DNA of 64,000 nt from Candidatus Berkiella aquae (GCF_001431295.2 NZ_LKAJ02000001.1:992001-1056000); one strand, 5' to 3'. Positions 29,715 through 38,887 are shown, counted from the stretch's first letter. The notes: generated from the letters alone by a model not told the origin. Numbers and translations: made by a program.

Positions 29715-30185
29715 TTATTCAACAACATCAACCGTTTTTTTACGAGGTATTTTTAAACTTCTTCGTCCGTTTGCAACCGCTAAAACACGTTGTTCAAAGA
29801 GAGGTTCAAAGATCCCATCTTTGCCACCATCGACCGCTTTTTTCGCTAAAGGGCCTAAGGGTAGGTGAGGGTAATTTAAAATACGGAACAACATCGGAAG
29901 GTTTAATCCTGAAAGCACTCGAATGCAAAAGCCTTGATTTTGTAACCCTTGGGCAATATTGCTTGGGGTTGAGCCAAACATATCGGTTAAGACTAATACA
30001 CCGCTTCCTGAATCCAATTTTCTAATAAGGTGTGCAGCTTTTGCTGTCAGGGTTTCAGGTTCTGGATTACGGCAAACAGAAAGGTGAGAAACGGCTAAAG
30101 GCAGTTGCCCAAAAGTGCCATGTGCTACATTAAGCAATGCACACCCAATTCCACTATGCGTAATTAATAATATGCCAACGCTCAT
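29715..30185 (-). CDS. PTS EIIA component, mannose type
   Basis: The 156-residue protein starts MSVGILLITHSGIG, with the EIIA-Man phospho-acceptor at His10. LVLTDMFGSTPSNIAQGL follows, the family's second signature. IIB and IIC partners are absent, so it is likely a regulatory IIA as in other proteobacteria with HPr-HprK-IIA-Man clusters. It overlaps the end of rapZ by 4 bases. Confidence 0.92.
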   Translation of the reverse strand: MSVGILLITHSGIGCALLNVAHGTFGQLPLAVSHLSVCRNPEPETLTAKAAHLIRKLDSGSGVLVLTDMFGSTPSNIAQGLQNQGFCIRVLSGLNLPMLFRILNYPHLPLGPLAKKAVDGGKDGIFEPLFEQRVLAVANGRRSLKIPRKKTVDVVE

Positions 30186-31036
30186 GATGTTTTTTGTAGA
30201 TCTCTATGTCGAACTTGAACATTCATTTTTAACGTTTGCGCACGGCTTACCAATTGTTTTGTGATATAGACCGAACGGTGCTGCCCACCGGTGCAGCCAA
30301 TTCCAACAGTTAGATAACTTCGATTATCCGCTTCAAACCGGGGGATCCAATTGTCTAAGAATCGGATAATATCTTCAACCATTTGTTCTACTTCAGGATA
30401 GTTTTGTAAATATTTAGCTACTTCACTATCTTCTCCGGAGAGGGATCTTAAATGGGGTTCCCAATAGGGATTAGGTAAACAACGGACATCAAAAATAAAA
30501 TCAGCATCGGCTGGCATGCCATTTTTAAAACCAAAAGATTGAATGAGAAGTTGTAATCGATTTGAATGCTCTCTAGCGACTCTATCACGAATAATACTAC
30601 AAAGCTGATGGTGTGATAGCTGGCTAGTATCAACGGTGAGATCAGCCATACTGGCTAAAGGGCTAAGCAACTCTCGTTCTTGTTCAATGGCTTCCTGCAA
30701 AGAAACATGATCATTGCTTAAAGGATGACGCCGTCTGGTCTCGCTGAATCGCCGTAACAAGCTTTTATGATCAGCATCCAGATAAATAATGTCAGAATCC
30801 CAATCGGGGCGACGTAATTCAGAAATCACATCTTTGAGTAGGTTAACATCCTGAGGTAAATTGCGAGCATCAATACTGACTGCAATGCGAGGATGATCTT
30901 CAGCCAACTTATCAATAACGACCGGCAAAATATCAACGGGGAGATTATCAATACAATAAAAACCAAGATCTTCAAGAACATGCAATGAAATCGTTTTGCC
31001 AGAACCGGATCTACCACTCACAATTACCAATCTCAT
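30182..31036 (-). CDS. rapZ: RNase adapter protein RapZ
   Basis: RapZ binds nucleotide and small RNAs; in E. coli it guides RNase E to GlmZ and so tunes glucosamine-6-phosphate synthesis. The protein has Walker A GRSGSGKT near the N-terminus, LGFYCIDNLPVDILP, a Walker B-like IIYLDADHKSLLRRFSETRRRHPLS, and the conserved C-terminal domain (FDVRCLPNPYWEPHLRSLSG, SYLTVGIGCTGGQHRSVYI). ATG 31036 gives the usual MRLVIVSG start; a GTG at 31048 would add four residues. The upstream flank is a repeat array, so part of the leader is repeat-derived. It overlaps the IIA gene by 4 bases. Confidence 0.95.
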   Translation of the reverse strand: MRLVIVSGRSGSGKTISLHVLEDLGFYCIDNLPVDILPVVIDKLAEDHPRIAVSIDARNLPQDVNLLKDVISELRRPDWDSDIIYLDADHKSLLRRFSETRRRHPLSNDHVSLQEAIEQERELLSPLASMADLTVDTSQLSHHQLCSIIRDRVAREHSNRLQLLIQSFGFKNGMPADADFIFDVRCLPNPYWEPHLRSLSGEDSEVAKYLQNYPEVEQMVEDIIRFLDNWIPRFEADNRSYLTVGIGCTGGQHRSVYITKQLVSRAQTLKMNVQVRHRDLQKTS

Positions 31037-31116
31037 TTTCTGCTTCACCCTTTGCTTTGATACTTCGTTATCTTCGCCTACTCGCCGTCTTCATTTACTT
31101 ATGTAAACTCAGACTG

Positions 31117-31348
31117 CTCAAGGCTCGATGCCTCGTCTGAAAGCAAAGGGTTTCGCAGAATGGCGGTTACCCTTTGCTTTGATACTTTCCGTCTTCGCCA
31201 AAAGGCTACGCCGGACAAGCGTTATCTTCGCCTACTCAAGGCTCGATGCCTCGTCTGAAAGCAAAGGGTTTCGCAGAATGGCGGTTACCCTTTGCTTTGA
31301 TACTTTCCGTCTTCGCCAAAAGGCTACGCCGGACAAACGTTATCTTCT
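31117..31348. repeat. 118-bp direct tandem repeat between hprK and rapZ
   Basis: A unit starting CTCAAGGCTCGATGCC at 31117 recurs at 31235 (period 118) with only a few changes; a degenerate partial copy appears at 31050-31083. Each unit contains the inverted pair AAGCAAAGGG / CCCTTTGCTT (31141-31150 with 31170-31179) and the core GCTACGCCGGACAAGCGT (31205-31222). The array interrupts an otherwise compact operon. A frame of 94 codons across it is repetitive and judged non-coding. Confidence 0.88.
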
Positions 31349-31361
31349 AAGTAAGACAAAA

Positions 31362-31847
31362 TTATTTTGCCAAAAATCGCTCTATTCTCGCAGATTTAGG
31401 CATAAATGCTAATTTTACTGCGGTTTCTATTAGGATAGCCAGATTATGGCCGTGAGCAACAGCCAATGACAGGCTAGGAATAGGAAGATTATCCATTAAT
31501 TTGTCAACCAACTCAAATTTGAGTTTAGGTTCCGTGTCAGGAAGATTGTGGTTTAACGTAATAATGAAATCGAGCGCAATTTCATCAACCAGCACATTAG
31601 GTCCAAATAGTTGTACCACATCGATTAAACCAAGGTTTCGCGTATGTAATAGCCCTTGCTGCGCCTTATCAGCAAATCCCAGTAATTGTTGCCCAGAACG
31701 TTTGAATAAGGGCGCATCATCAGCAATGAAACGGTGCCCACGAGTTAATAAAGTGAGAGCCGTTTCACTTTTACCAATACCTGGGGAGCCGGCAAGTAAT
31801 ACGCCCTTGCCTTGAATTTCCAGCAATACGCCATGAAGACTAAGCAT
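31362..31847 (-). CDS. hprK: Short-form HPr kinase/phosphorylase
   Basis: HprK phosphorylates and dephosphorylates HPr on Ser46. The 161-residue product has only the catalytic domain, as in alphaproteobacterial HprK, and lacks the N-terminal domain of Gram-positive HprK. Walker A is GSPGIGKS (20-27), followed by the FIADDAP acidic motif. Its start overlaps the end of ptsN by 8 bases. It lies upstream of rapZ but is separated from it by the repeat array. Confidence 0.9.
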   Translation of the reverse strand: MLSLHGVLLEIQGKGVLLAGSPGIGKSETALTLLTRGHRFIADDAPLFKRSGQQLLGFADKAQQGLLHTRNLGLIDVVQLFGPNVLVDEIALDFIITLNHNLPDTEPKLKFELVDKLMDNLPIPSLSLAVAHGHNLAILIETAVKLAFMPKSARIERFLAK

Positions 31848-32292
31848 GGGTTAGTCTTTCATAGAGCTCTTCACGAGATTTTGCCTGACGTAAACTTTGA
31901 CGAATACTCTCTTGTCCAAAAACATGGGCAATAGATGCTAATAATTCTAAATGCATTTCATCCGTTTCTGCGGGCACAATTAAGGCGAAAATCAGATCAA
32001 CGTTTTCGTTATCTTCTGCGCCAAAATCAATACCTTCTTTTAGTGAAATGAAACAACCCAGTGTTTTATCAATGGCTGCAAGGCGCGTATGAGGGATAGC
32101 AACACCGTGTCCGATTGCGGTGCTTCCCAAGCGCTCTCTCATAATTAATCCATCAAAAATATCATGCGCTCTAACTTGAATTAAATCAGTGGTCAGCGAT
32201 TCGCTAAGCAGTTCAAGCGCTTTTTTCTTACTTTGCGCCCGTAGCGCAAAGTGTGTTCTTTCTAATGTTAAAATATCGTGAATGTGAAGCAT
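31840..32292 (-). CDS. ptsN: PTS EIIA-Ntr nitrogen regulatory protein
   Basis: PtsN is the final phospho-acceptor of the regulatory PTS; elsewhere it controls potassium uptake and stress functions. The 150-residue protein has the active His68 in GHGVAIPHTR, the RERLGSTAIG lead-in and the LIFALIVPAETDEMHLELLA segment typical of the family. It sits in the classical rpoN-hpf-ptsN order and overlaps hprK by 8 bases. Confidence 0.95.
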   Translation of the reverse strand: MLHIHDILTLERTHFALRAQSKKKALELLSESLTTDLIQVRAHDIFDGLIMRERLGSTAIGHGVAIPHTRLAAIDKTLGCFISLKEGIDFGAEDNENVDLIFALIVPAETDEMHLELLASIAHVFGQESIRQSLRQAKSREELYERLTHA

Positions 32293-32305
32293 ACTCTTTC
32301 CATTT

Positions 32306-32380
32306 ACTCACCCCAGACATGTACTGTGCGTACACGCTTGGGGATTCGTTCGCTTATTGCCGTCGTCTAAGAGTGAGGGT
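32306..32380. repeat. Palindrome-bearing intergenic segment between hpf and ptsN (possible repeat relic)
   Basis: CCCCA (32311-32315) faces TGGGG (32339-32343) around a GTAC-rich centre, and ACTCA (32306) faces GAGTGAGGG further right. The composition is GC-richer than the flanks. It loosely resembles the element at 53006-53184 (GGCAA, AGCGAA, GTGAG words), so it may be a decayed relative. Only the hairpin is seen directly. Confidence 0.35.
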
Positions 32381-32406
32381 CATTCAAACTGGTTTGAGTA
32401 ATATGG

Positions 32407-32718
32407 TTATACTAAATCTTCTCCATCCCCATGATTATTCATTTTTTCTTTATGTTTGACGACTTGTCTATCAAGCTTATCAATCAGTAAATCAATGGCG
32501 GCATACATATTTTCAGATTCAGATTCAGCATGAATTTCAGCACGTGCTAGATTTACTTTGGCTTCTGCTTTTTGCTGAAATTTTTTATCAACGGTTAATG
32601 TTACATAAACGTTCGTTATATGGGAGAAATGACGTTCAATTTTTTGTAATTTGCTTTCTACATAATCACGTAAGGCTGGTGTAATTTCGACATGATGTCC
32701 AGTGATGTTAATTTGCAT
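32407..32718 (-). CDS. hpf: Ribosome hibernation promoting factor, short form
   Basis: HPF binds the decoding centre of 30S and stabilises inactive 100S ribosomes. The 103-residue product starts MQINITGHHVEITPALRDYV and continues with KLQKIERHFSHI, the family beta-alpha-beta fold, then LARAEIHAESESENMYAAIDLLIDKLDRQ. It lacks the C-terminal extension of long HPF. It lies 23 bases after the rpoN stop. Confidence 0.95.
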   Translation of the reverse strand: MQINITGHHVEITPALRDYVESKLQKIERHFSHITNVYVTLTVDKKFQQKAEAKVNLARAEIHAESESENMYAAIDLLIDKLDRQVVKHKEKMNNHGDGEDLV

Positions 32719-32741
32719 AATTTTGTCCTTATTGTGTTATG

Positions 32742-34163
32742 TTAAACTAATTGTTTTCGTTCATTAGAAGGCGGAATGCTCATTGCTTCACGATATTTTG
32801 CAATGGTTCTTCGTGCAACCGGAATACCTTGTTCAGCTAATAATGTGGCTAATTTGCTATCACTAAGCGGCTTTTGTCTACTCTCTGCAGAAATGAGCTT
32901 TTTAATAAGAGCACGAATTGCAGTTGCTGAGCATTCGCCACCTTTTTCTGTATTAACATGGCTTGAGAAAAAATATTTTAACTCGAATGTTCCACGCGGG
33001 GTATGAAGGTATTTTTGGGTAGTAACGCGCGAAATAGTTGATTCATGTAGTTCAAGCACTTTTGCAACATCGTGTAAAATAAGCGGTTTCATTGCTTCTT
33101 CACCGAGTTCAAAAAATGCTTGCTGCTGTTCTACAATGCAGCTAGCGACTTTTAGTAATGTATCGTTACGATTTTCAATACTCTTTAAAAACCAACGTGC
33201 TTCTTGTAATTGGTTTCGTAAATATTGATTATCTTGACTTGAATCTGCGCGTCGAATAAGACCTGCGTAATGATCATTAATTCTTAATTTTGGCATGCAT
33301 TCGGGATTAAGCTCAATAATCCATTTACCATGCTTTTTATAAGTGTAAACATCAGGAATAACATATTCTGCTGTTTTGCCACCGATTTCAGTGCCTGGAC
33401 GAGGATTTAAAGTTTGAATGCAGTGGATCACCTCATGCAAGTCTTCCATAGATAAACCTAAGCGGCGACGTAGTGCAGCAAAATCACGTTTGCCAAGCAA
33501 TTCTAGATGATGAGTGACTAATTCTCGAGCTTTATCACGCCACGGAAATTCAATGGGTAAATGCTCTAGTTGCACTTTGAGAGATTCGCCAATGTTGCGT
33601 GCCCCCACACCTAAGGGATCAAACTGTTGAATTCGGCGTAAGACAGCTTCAATTTCTTGAGTGTCAACCGTGATAGTGTCTTGCACGGTTGCAATAATAT
33701 CATCGAGCTGGCAAGTTAAAAAACCGTCTTCATTAATAGAATCAATTAATGCTGTTGCAATTAATCTATCACTATCGCTAAAGGGGGTTAATTCCATTTG
33801 CCACAGCAGATGGGCTTGCAGTGTTACAGGAACGCTGTTTAAGGTTTCAAGCTCATTACCTAATGATTCGTGAAATCGTGCTTCGCGTTTGTGGCCTAAA
33901 CGCACTTCCCAGGTAAATTCTTCCCCATTGGGATCAGGCTCTGCATAAAAATGAAGCGCAGCATCTGTTTCGCTTGTTTCTTCAGTGGTGGCATCGCAAG
34001 CAGGCTCTTGCTCTTGAACCTCTAACATTGGGTTAGCTTCTAATGCTGATTGTATTTCTGTTTGCAGATCCACTGCGGATAATTGCAGTAGTCGAATAGC
34101 CTGTTGCAATTGGGGCGTCATCGTTAATTGATGGCCAATTTTTAGTTGTAATGATGGTTTCAT
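32742..34163 (-). CDS. rpoN: RNA polymerase sigma-54 factor
   Basis: Sigma-54 directs activator-dependent transcription from -24/-12 promoters. The 473-residue product begins MKPSLQLKIGHQLTMTPQLQQAIRLLQLS (region I, activator contact). It has an acidic region II, the core-binding domain and a C-terminal helix-turn-helix, ending with the RpoN box ARRTIAKYREAM. The start at 34163 is supported by the Shine-Dalgarno AGGGAGAGG 4 bases upstream; a further upstream start would add six residues. No bacterial enhancer-binding protein gene is in this window. Confidence 0.97.
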   Translation of the reverse strand: MKPSLQLKIGHQLTMTPQLQQAIRLLQLSAVDLQTEIQSALEANPMLEVQEQEPACDATTEETSETDAALHFYAEPDPNGEEFTWEVRLGHKREARFHESLGNELETLNSVPVTLQAHLLWQMELTPFSDSDRLIATALIDSINEDGFLTCQLDDIIATVQDTITVDTQEIEAVLRRIQQFDPLGVGARNIGESLKVQLEHLPIEFPWRDKARELVTHHLELLGKRDFAALRRRLGLSMEDLHEVIHCIQTLNPRPGTEIGGKTAEYVIPDVYTYKKHGKWIIELNPECMPKLRINDHYAGLIRRADSSQDNQYLRNQLQEARWFLKSIENRNDTLLKVASCIVEQQQAFFELGEEAMKPLILHDVAKVLELHESTISRVTTQKYLHTPRGTFELKYFFSSHVNTEKGGECSATAIRALIKKLISAESRQKPLSDSKLATLLAEQGIPVARRTIAKYREAMSIPPSNERKQLV

Positions 34164-34201
34164 ACAACCTCTCCCTAGCATTGTTGCTCAGCAACAGATC
34201 T

Positions 34202-34239
34202 GTGTCTACTTTCTCTATATTGTAGACACCTCCTTTTAG
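34202..34239 (-). other. rpoN leader: hairpin with an unused Shine-Dalgarno
   Basis: On the minus strand AAAAGGAGGTG ends at about 34227, with no start codon at a usable distance. It is followed by, and partly within, the stem GTGTCTAC (8 bp; plus-strand 34202-34209 with 34222-34229). It lies between lptB and rpoN, upstream of the true rpoN ribosome site. It could be a ribosome standby or pausing site, or a remnant of a lost small gene. Confidence 0.35.
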
Positions 34240-34257
34240 ATTTTGGCAGGAAGATTG

Positions 34258-34986
34258 CTACAGTGTAAAGGCTTCTCCAAGATAAACTTTACGAACTTCC
34301 TGATTACTGAGAATACTTTGCGGGGGGCCACAAGCAATTACTTTGCCTTCGCTGACAATCGCGGCTTGATGGCAAATATTGAGGGTTTCTCTTACATTAT
34401 GATCAGTAATCAAAACCCCAATGCCTTTTTGTGCAAGAAGGGCAATTTGATGTTTTATATCATTAACTGAAATAGGATCGACGCCAGCAAAGGGCTCATC
34501 TAATAAAATAAATTTAGGATCGCAGGCCAAGGCCCTGGCAATTTCAACGCGACGCCTTTCACCACCTGATAGGCTAATACCTAAGGTATCTCTGACATGC
34601 GTTAAGTGAAATTCATTGAGCAGCGTGTCCAGTCTTTCAAAGCGAGCTGTTTTGCTAAGATGTGTTTGAGTTTCAAGAATCGCTAAAATATTATCTTTAA
34701 CCGATAATTTACGAAAGACAGAAGCTTCCTGGGGTAGGTACCCAATCCCGGAGCGTGCACGAATATGCATTGGACTGTGTGTTACGTCTGCGCTATTGAG
34801 CATGACGCGTCCGCCATCACAAGGGACCAATCCAACAATCATATAGAAGCAGGTTGTTTTGCCAGCACCATTAGGCCCAAGTAGCCCAACCACATCCCCA
34901 GATTTTACTTCGAGCGAGACATCTCTAACGATCTCTCGTTTTTTATAAGATTTTTTAAGATTTTTTACCGATAAAATATTATTCAT
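34258..34986 (-). CDS. lptB: LPS export ABC transporter ATP-binding protein LptB
   Basis: LptB powers extraction of LPS from the inner membrane with LptF/LptG. The 242-residue product has Walker A GPNGAGKT, signature [15 protein letters not shown], Walker [14 protein letters not shown] and the H-loop [13 protein letters not shown] 34986, 5 bases after the lptA stop, gives the usual length; a start at 35031 would overlap lptA and add 15 unrelated residues. lptF and lptG are not in the window. Confidence 0.97.
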   Translation of the reverse strand: MNNILSVKNLKKSYKKREIVRDVSLEVKSGDVVGLLGPNGAGKTTCFYMIVGLVPCDGGRVMLNSADVTHSPMHIRARSGIGYLPQEASVFRKLSVKDNILAILETQTHLSKTARFERLDTLLNEFHLTHVRDTLGISLSGGERRRVEIARALACDPKFILLDEPFAGVDPISVNDIKHQIALLAQKGIGVLITDHNVRETLNICHQAAIVSEGKVIACGPPQSILSNQEVRKVYLGEAFTL

Positions 34987-34990
34987 AGGA

Positions 34991-35491
34991 TTAAGCACGC
35001 GGATGAATCGTGATAATAGGACGCTCATCACTTTGTTTGGTTGCGTTAATGATTTGTTTGTCTAGCTGATAACTTAACACGGGGCCTCTAAATTTATCTT
35101 GTTGATGTTCTATGGTGGCAGAGCCTTCCAAAACAATAAGTTGCTTATCTGGATAATAATAAATGGTTTTAGCGGTGGCGTAAACAGGATTAGGATCGTT
35201 TTGTCGCTTACCATCAAAGGTAGCTGGATTACCAATTGCGGTAATCACATTTAATTGCCCTTTCAGATCTTTTTTCAGTGTTAAGGTATCTGCATGAAGT
35301 ACATGCGTCCCTTGAGTGAGTATCACATTACCCGTATGCACGGCTTCTTGTTTGGTTTGATCGAAAGAAGCAGTATCCGCTTGAATTTGAATAGGAGAAG
35401 TTGGGTCGATTTTAATAGGTGCTGGTGTGCCATAAACATTGAACGTGCAAAGACATAGCATGAATATGAGTGGTTTAATGTGGTGTTTCAT
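34991..35491 (-). CDS. lptA: LPS periplasmic bridge protein LptA
   Basis: LptA forms the beta-jellyroll bridge that carries LPS to the outer membrane. The 166-residue protein has a signal peptide ([15 protein letters not shown]). The OstA-like repeat pattern follows: [55 protein letters not shown] and [14 protein letters not shown]. It overlaps lptC by 17 bases and is followed by lptB, the canonical order. Confidence 0.94.
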   Translation of the reverse strand: MKHHIKPLIFMLCLCTFNVYGTPAPIKIDPTSPIQIQADTASFDQTKQEAVHTGNVILTQGTHVLHADTLTLKKDLKGQLNVITAIGNPATFDGKRQNDPNPVYATAKTIYYYPDKQLIVLEGSATIEHQQDKFRGPVLSYQLDKQIINATKQSDERPIITIHPRA

Positions 35492-36068
35492 AAAATGTTT
35501 TTACCTGATGTAGAAATTCAACGGTTTCACGATGCAGATCGGCTCTCATGCCTTGTGCTTCAATCGTAAGAGAAGGAGCATAGACAGTCACTTTATCATC
35601 CGTTAATGCTCTGGGATTGGGATCTTTGGGAAATAAGAGTAATGAACTTGTTTTAAGCTCCCACCAACTCTGTGTTTTGGGGTTCATTTGTTTAACATTG
35701 ACATTATTAATCAATTTTAATTGATCAATTTGCGTGCCCATTTTCGCTTGGTATCCTTCTCCTTGCGCAGAGGAGACCGTTAAACAGGAGCCGTTATCCT
35801 GATACACCGTCAAATGAGGTTGCAACATTTGCGTAGTGGTTTGCCCTTTAAAGTGTGACCAAGATCCCATTTCTAACACTTGAATAAGTTTGCCATTTTT
35901 ATCGTAACGTTTGGCTGAAACCCCTGTCATGGTTTCTTCTAAAACATCACTATTTTGTTCATTGGATTTGACGGCAATGTCAGAAGGGGAAAAAAAGTTA
36001 AAAAAGTACATCGCAGCAACTAGCGCTGCGATGAACAAGAGTGGATAAAGCGTAGTGCGATGAAACAC
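35475..36068 (-). CDS. lptC: LPS export protein LptC
   Basis: LptC is a bitopic inner-membrane protein that receives LPS from LptBFG and passes it to LptA. The 197-residue product has one N-terminal membrane helix (LYPLLFIAALVAAMYFFNFF). The LptC pattern follows: SAKRYDKNGKLIQVLEMGSW, MLQPHLTVYQDNG, WELKTSSLLLFPKD and GMRADLHRETVEFLHQV. It overlaps lptA and follows kdsD by 8 bases. kdsC, which separates these two genes in E. coli, is absent here. Confidence 0.93.
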   Translation of the reverse strand: MFHRTTLYPLLFIAALVAAMYFFNFFSPSDIAVKSNEQNSDVLEETMTGVSAKRYDKNGKLIQVLEMGSWSHFKGQTTTQMLQPHLTVYQDNGSCLTVSSAQGEGYQAKMGTQIDQLKLINNVNVKQMNPKTQSWWELKTSSLLLFPKDPNPRALTDDKVTVYAPSLTIEAQGMRADLHRETVEFLHQVKTFYETPH

Positions 36069-36076
36069 GAAATGCC

Positions 36077-37081
36077 TTATAACACGCCAGCGCGAAGTAA
36101 ATCATGCATGTTTAATGCGCCAATTAAATGACGATTTTTATCAACCACAAATAGGCCATTTATTTTATGGGTTTCCATGAGACGTAGTGCTTCTGCTGCG
36201 AGTAAGCCTTTTTCGATAACCCGACCTCCGGCTGTCATCACTTCACGGATGGGAGTCGTACTAATGTTAATATTGTGATCAAGTGCACGGCGCAAATCGC
36301 CGTCGGTAAATAAGCCAATATGCTGTTGATTTTCATCAACAATTGCTGTCATGCCTAAGCGACAACGCGTCATTTCAATTAACGCTTCTTTGACGCAAGC
36401 CGATTGCGTTACGATAGGGATATCATTGCCTTTGTGCATAATATCATCGATTTTGAGTAATAAACGTCGACCTAAACGTCCTCCTGGGTGAGAAAGTGCA
36501 AAATCTTCAGCGCTAAAACCACGGGCATCTAATAGCGTAATTGCCAGCGCATCTCCCATCACCAGTGTTACCGTTGTGCTAGAGGTTGGCGCAAGACCGA
36601 GGGCACACGCTTCTTTATCGACGTGTACGTTAAGCGTAACATTAGCACAATTGGCGATAGTGGATTTGGTATTACCTGTCATCGCAATCAGAGGCACGCC
36701 TAAGCGTTTAATCAGGGGAAGGATGGTAATAATTTCTTCTGTTTCACCCGAATTTGAGATTGCAATGACGGTATCATTGCTTGTGATCATTCCCATATCA
36801 CCGTGGCTTGCTTCTGCGGGATGTACAAAAATCGAAGGACTGCCGGTACTGGCGAGTGTCGCAGCAATTTTTCGTCCGATAAGTCCTGATTTGCCCATAC
36901 CAATGATAACAATGCGTCCTTGATTTTGTATGCACTGCAGCAATAGTTCGCAAGCTTTGGCAAAACGTTTGTCAATTTGCTCTGAAAGGGATAAAACGGC
37001 TTGGGCTTCTGTCAAAACGACGCGACGTCCTTCTTCAATGAAGGATTGCTCTACCGTAGTGGTGGTCTCTTCTAGTATCAT
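36077..37081 (-). CDS. kdsD: Arabinose-5-phosphate isomerase
   Basis: KdsD converts ribulose-5-phosphate to arabinose-5-phosphate, the first step of Kdo synthesis. The 334-residue protein has an N-terminal SIS domain (RIVIIGMGKSGLIGRKIAATLASTG in two segments, HPAEASHGDMGMI, AISNSGETEEI, TLVMGDALAITLL). Two C-terminal CBS motifs begin near 210 (MHKGNDIPIV, VREVMTAGGRVIEKG-type). It heads the minus-strand LPS/rpoN cluster and is divergent from mlaF. Confidence 0.96.
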   Translation of the reverse strand: MILEETTTTVEQSFIEEGRRVVLTEAQAVLSLSEQIDKRFAKACELLLQCIQNQGRIVIIGMGKSGLIGRKIAATLASTGSPSIFVHPAEASHGDMGMITSNDTVIAISNSGETEEIITILPLIKRLGVPLIAMTGNTKSTIANCANVTLNVHVDKEACALGLAPTSSTTVTLVMGDALAITLLDARGFSAEDFALSHPGGRLGRRLLLKIDDIMHKGNDIPIVTQSACVKEALIEMTRCRLGMTAIVDENQQHIGLFTDGDLRRALDHNINISTTPIREVMTAGGRVIEKGLLAAEALRLMETHKINGLFVVDKNRHLIGALNMHDLLRAGVL

Positions 37082-37286
37082 GGTGCATTCTTATTTATAT
37101 AATCAGCTGTCTTACAAAGTTTTGATTAACCCAAGATTACTATAACATCAACTGGCGTTTGGGTAATGCTTTCTGAAACTATCTTCTATAATTGGAATAT
37201 TTACTAACAAAATTAAGAAAGGGTAGTGGTCTTCTAGTTGTGTTAAAATCTTAAATAATACAGATTAAGGTGCTGCATATAACATC

Positions 37287-38093
37287 ATGAAAGGCAGTGA
37301 GCTAAATACAGTCGAGATTCGCAATCTCTCATTTGGGTGGGGGAATCGCGTTATTTTTGATAACGTCAGCATTGATATTCCCACGGGAAAAGTGACCGCT
37401 ATTATGGGGCCAAGTGGTAGCGGAAAAACGACCTTATTGCGATTAATTGGCGGCCAGTTGTTGCCACAATCGGGGTCGATTATTGCAAATGGTTTCAATA
37501 TTCCCGAGCTTGGGCGTACCGAGTTATATCAAGCACGCCGACAAATGGGAATGCTGTTTCAAAGTGGTGCATTATTTTCAGATTTAACGGTGTTTGATAA
37601 TGTTGCTTTCCCATTGCGCGAGCACACAAACCTCCCCGAATCATTTATTCATGATATCGTACTGATGAAATTAGAGGCGGTTGGACTACGCGGAGCAAGA
37701 AATTTAATGCCAAGCGAGCTCTCTGGCGGTATGCAAAGACGTGCAGCGCTTGCTCGAACGATTGCGCTTGATCCTAATCTTTTAATGTTTGATGAGCCTT
37801 TTGCAGGACAAGATCCCATCTCGATGGGCATTTTGGTGAAATTGATCCGCCTATTGAACGATGCTTTAGGCGTGACGAGCATTATTGTTTCACACGATGT
37901 TCCAGAGACTTGTAGTATTGCAGACTACGTCTATGTGATTGCAAACGGTAAAGTGATTGGGCATGGGTCGCCAGAAAGTATTAAAAATAGCGACTCTCGC
38001 TGGGTACATCAGTTTATGTGTGGCCTACCGGATGGTCCGGTGCCATTCCATTATCCGGCTAAAAACTACCAACAAGATTTATTGGGAGGGTGA
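37287..38093 (+). CDS. mlaF: Phospholipid transport ABC ATP-binding protein MlaF
   Basis: MlaF is the ATPase of the Mla complex, which moves mislocalised phospholipids between outer and inner membranes. The 268-residue product has Walker [10 protein letters not shown]-loop [24 protein letters not shown] (read in two parts), signature [13 protein letters not shown], Walker [14 protein letters not shown] and the H-loop VSHDVPET. It opens mlaFEDCB and lies divergent from kdsD across a 205-bp gap in which no convincing promoter was found. Confidence 0.96.
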   Translation: MKGSELNTVEIRNLSFGWGNRVIFDNVSIDIPTGKVTAIMGPSGSGKTTLLRLIGGQLLPQSGSIIANGFNIPELGRTELYQARRQMGMLFQSGALFSDLTVFDNVAFPLREHTNLPESFIHDIVLMKLEAVGLRGARNLMPSELSGGMQRRAALARTIALDPNLLMFDEPFAGQDPISMGILVKLIRLLNDALGVTSIIVSHDVPETCSIADYVYVIANGKVIGHGSPESIKNSDSRWVHQFMCGLPDGPVPFHYPAKNYQQDLLGG

Positions 38094-38887
38094 AGCTCTT
38101 GCTTCAAGCCATGCAAAGTTTAGGAAAAGCAGGCATTGATTTTGTTGATAATGCGGGTAAAACAGCATTGTTTTTATTGCATGCTTTGCTTGTAAAACCT
38201 AAAGGATTCACTAAAAGTCTAAAACTATTAGTGCCCCAGCTTTATATGATTGGTGTTTTGTCGATGATTATCATCGTCGTCTCTGGCCTTTTTATTGGTA
38301 TGGTATTAGGGTTACAGGGATACACTATCTTAGTTAAATTTGGTGCGGATCAAGCATTAGGGCAACTAATTGCCCTTAGCATGGTAAGAGAATTAGGCCC
38401 TGTCGTGGGGGCTTTATTGTTTGCAGGCCGCGCAGGTTCGGCAATTACCGCAGAAATTGGCTTAATGAAAGTGACAGAACAATTATCGAGCATGGAAATG
38501 TTGGGTGTTGACCCTTTAAGACGTGTGATTGCGCCACGCTTTTGGGCAGGGCAGATTTCATTACCCCTTTTGACCTTAATTTTCACTGCCGTCGCCATTT
38601 ATGGCGGTTACATGGTAGGCGTGCAATGGCTAGGGGTCGATGAGGGTTCCTTTTGGGCAAACATGCGTAATGCTGTTGATTTTCGTGAAGACATTGTTAA
38701 TGGCATCATTAAGAGTGTTGTTTTTGGCACACTGGTGACATGGATTGCAGTTTATCAAGGCTATACTTGCCCGCCTACAGCGGAAGGTATTGGTAAGGCA
38801 ACAACTCGCACAGTCGTATTTTCATCATTAGCGACGTTAGGGATGGATTTCATTCTAACCGCAATTATGTTTGGGGGACTCAACTAA
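38090..38887 (+). CDS. mlaE: Phospholipid transport permease MlaE
   Basis: MlaE is the membrane permease of the Mla system. The 265-residue protein has five or six membrane helices and the family signatures [57 protein letters not shown] and [12 protein letters not shown]. It starts with GTG overlapping the mlaF stop by 4 bases, implying coupled translation. Confidence 0.96.
   Translation: MKLLLQAMQSLGKAGIDFVDNAGKTALFLLHALLVKPKGFTKSLKLLVPQLYMIGVLSMIIIVVSGLFIGMVLGLQGYTILVKFGADQALGQLIALSMVRELGPVVGALLFAGRAGSAITAEIGLMKVTEQLSSMEMLGVDPLRRVIAPRFWAGQISLPLLTLIFTAVAIYGGYMVGVQWLGVDEGSFWANMRNAVDFREDIVNGIIKSVVFGTLVTWIAVYQGYTCPPTAEGIGKATTRTVVFSSLATLGMDFILTAIMFGGLN

Noticed and set aside
31050-31350. CRISPR array
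   Set aside because: The repeat period is 118 bp with no short identical repeats separated by unique spacers, and no cas gene is near.
31128-31412. 94-codon plus-strand open frame across the tandem repeat
   Set aside because: It consists of the 118-bp repeat read twice in different frames, has no ribosome site or recognisable domain, and its end lies inside hprK on the other strand.
32253-32459. 68-codon frame in the hpf-ptsN gap
   Set aside because: It overlaps both neighbours antisense and covers a hairpin-rich segment; no start signal or homology-like pattern.
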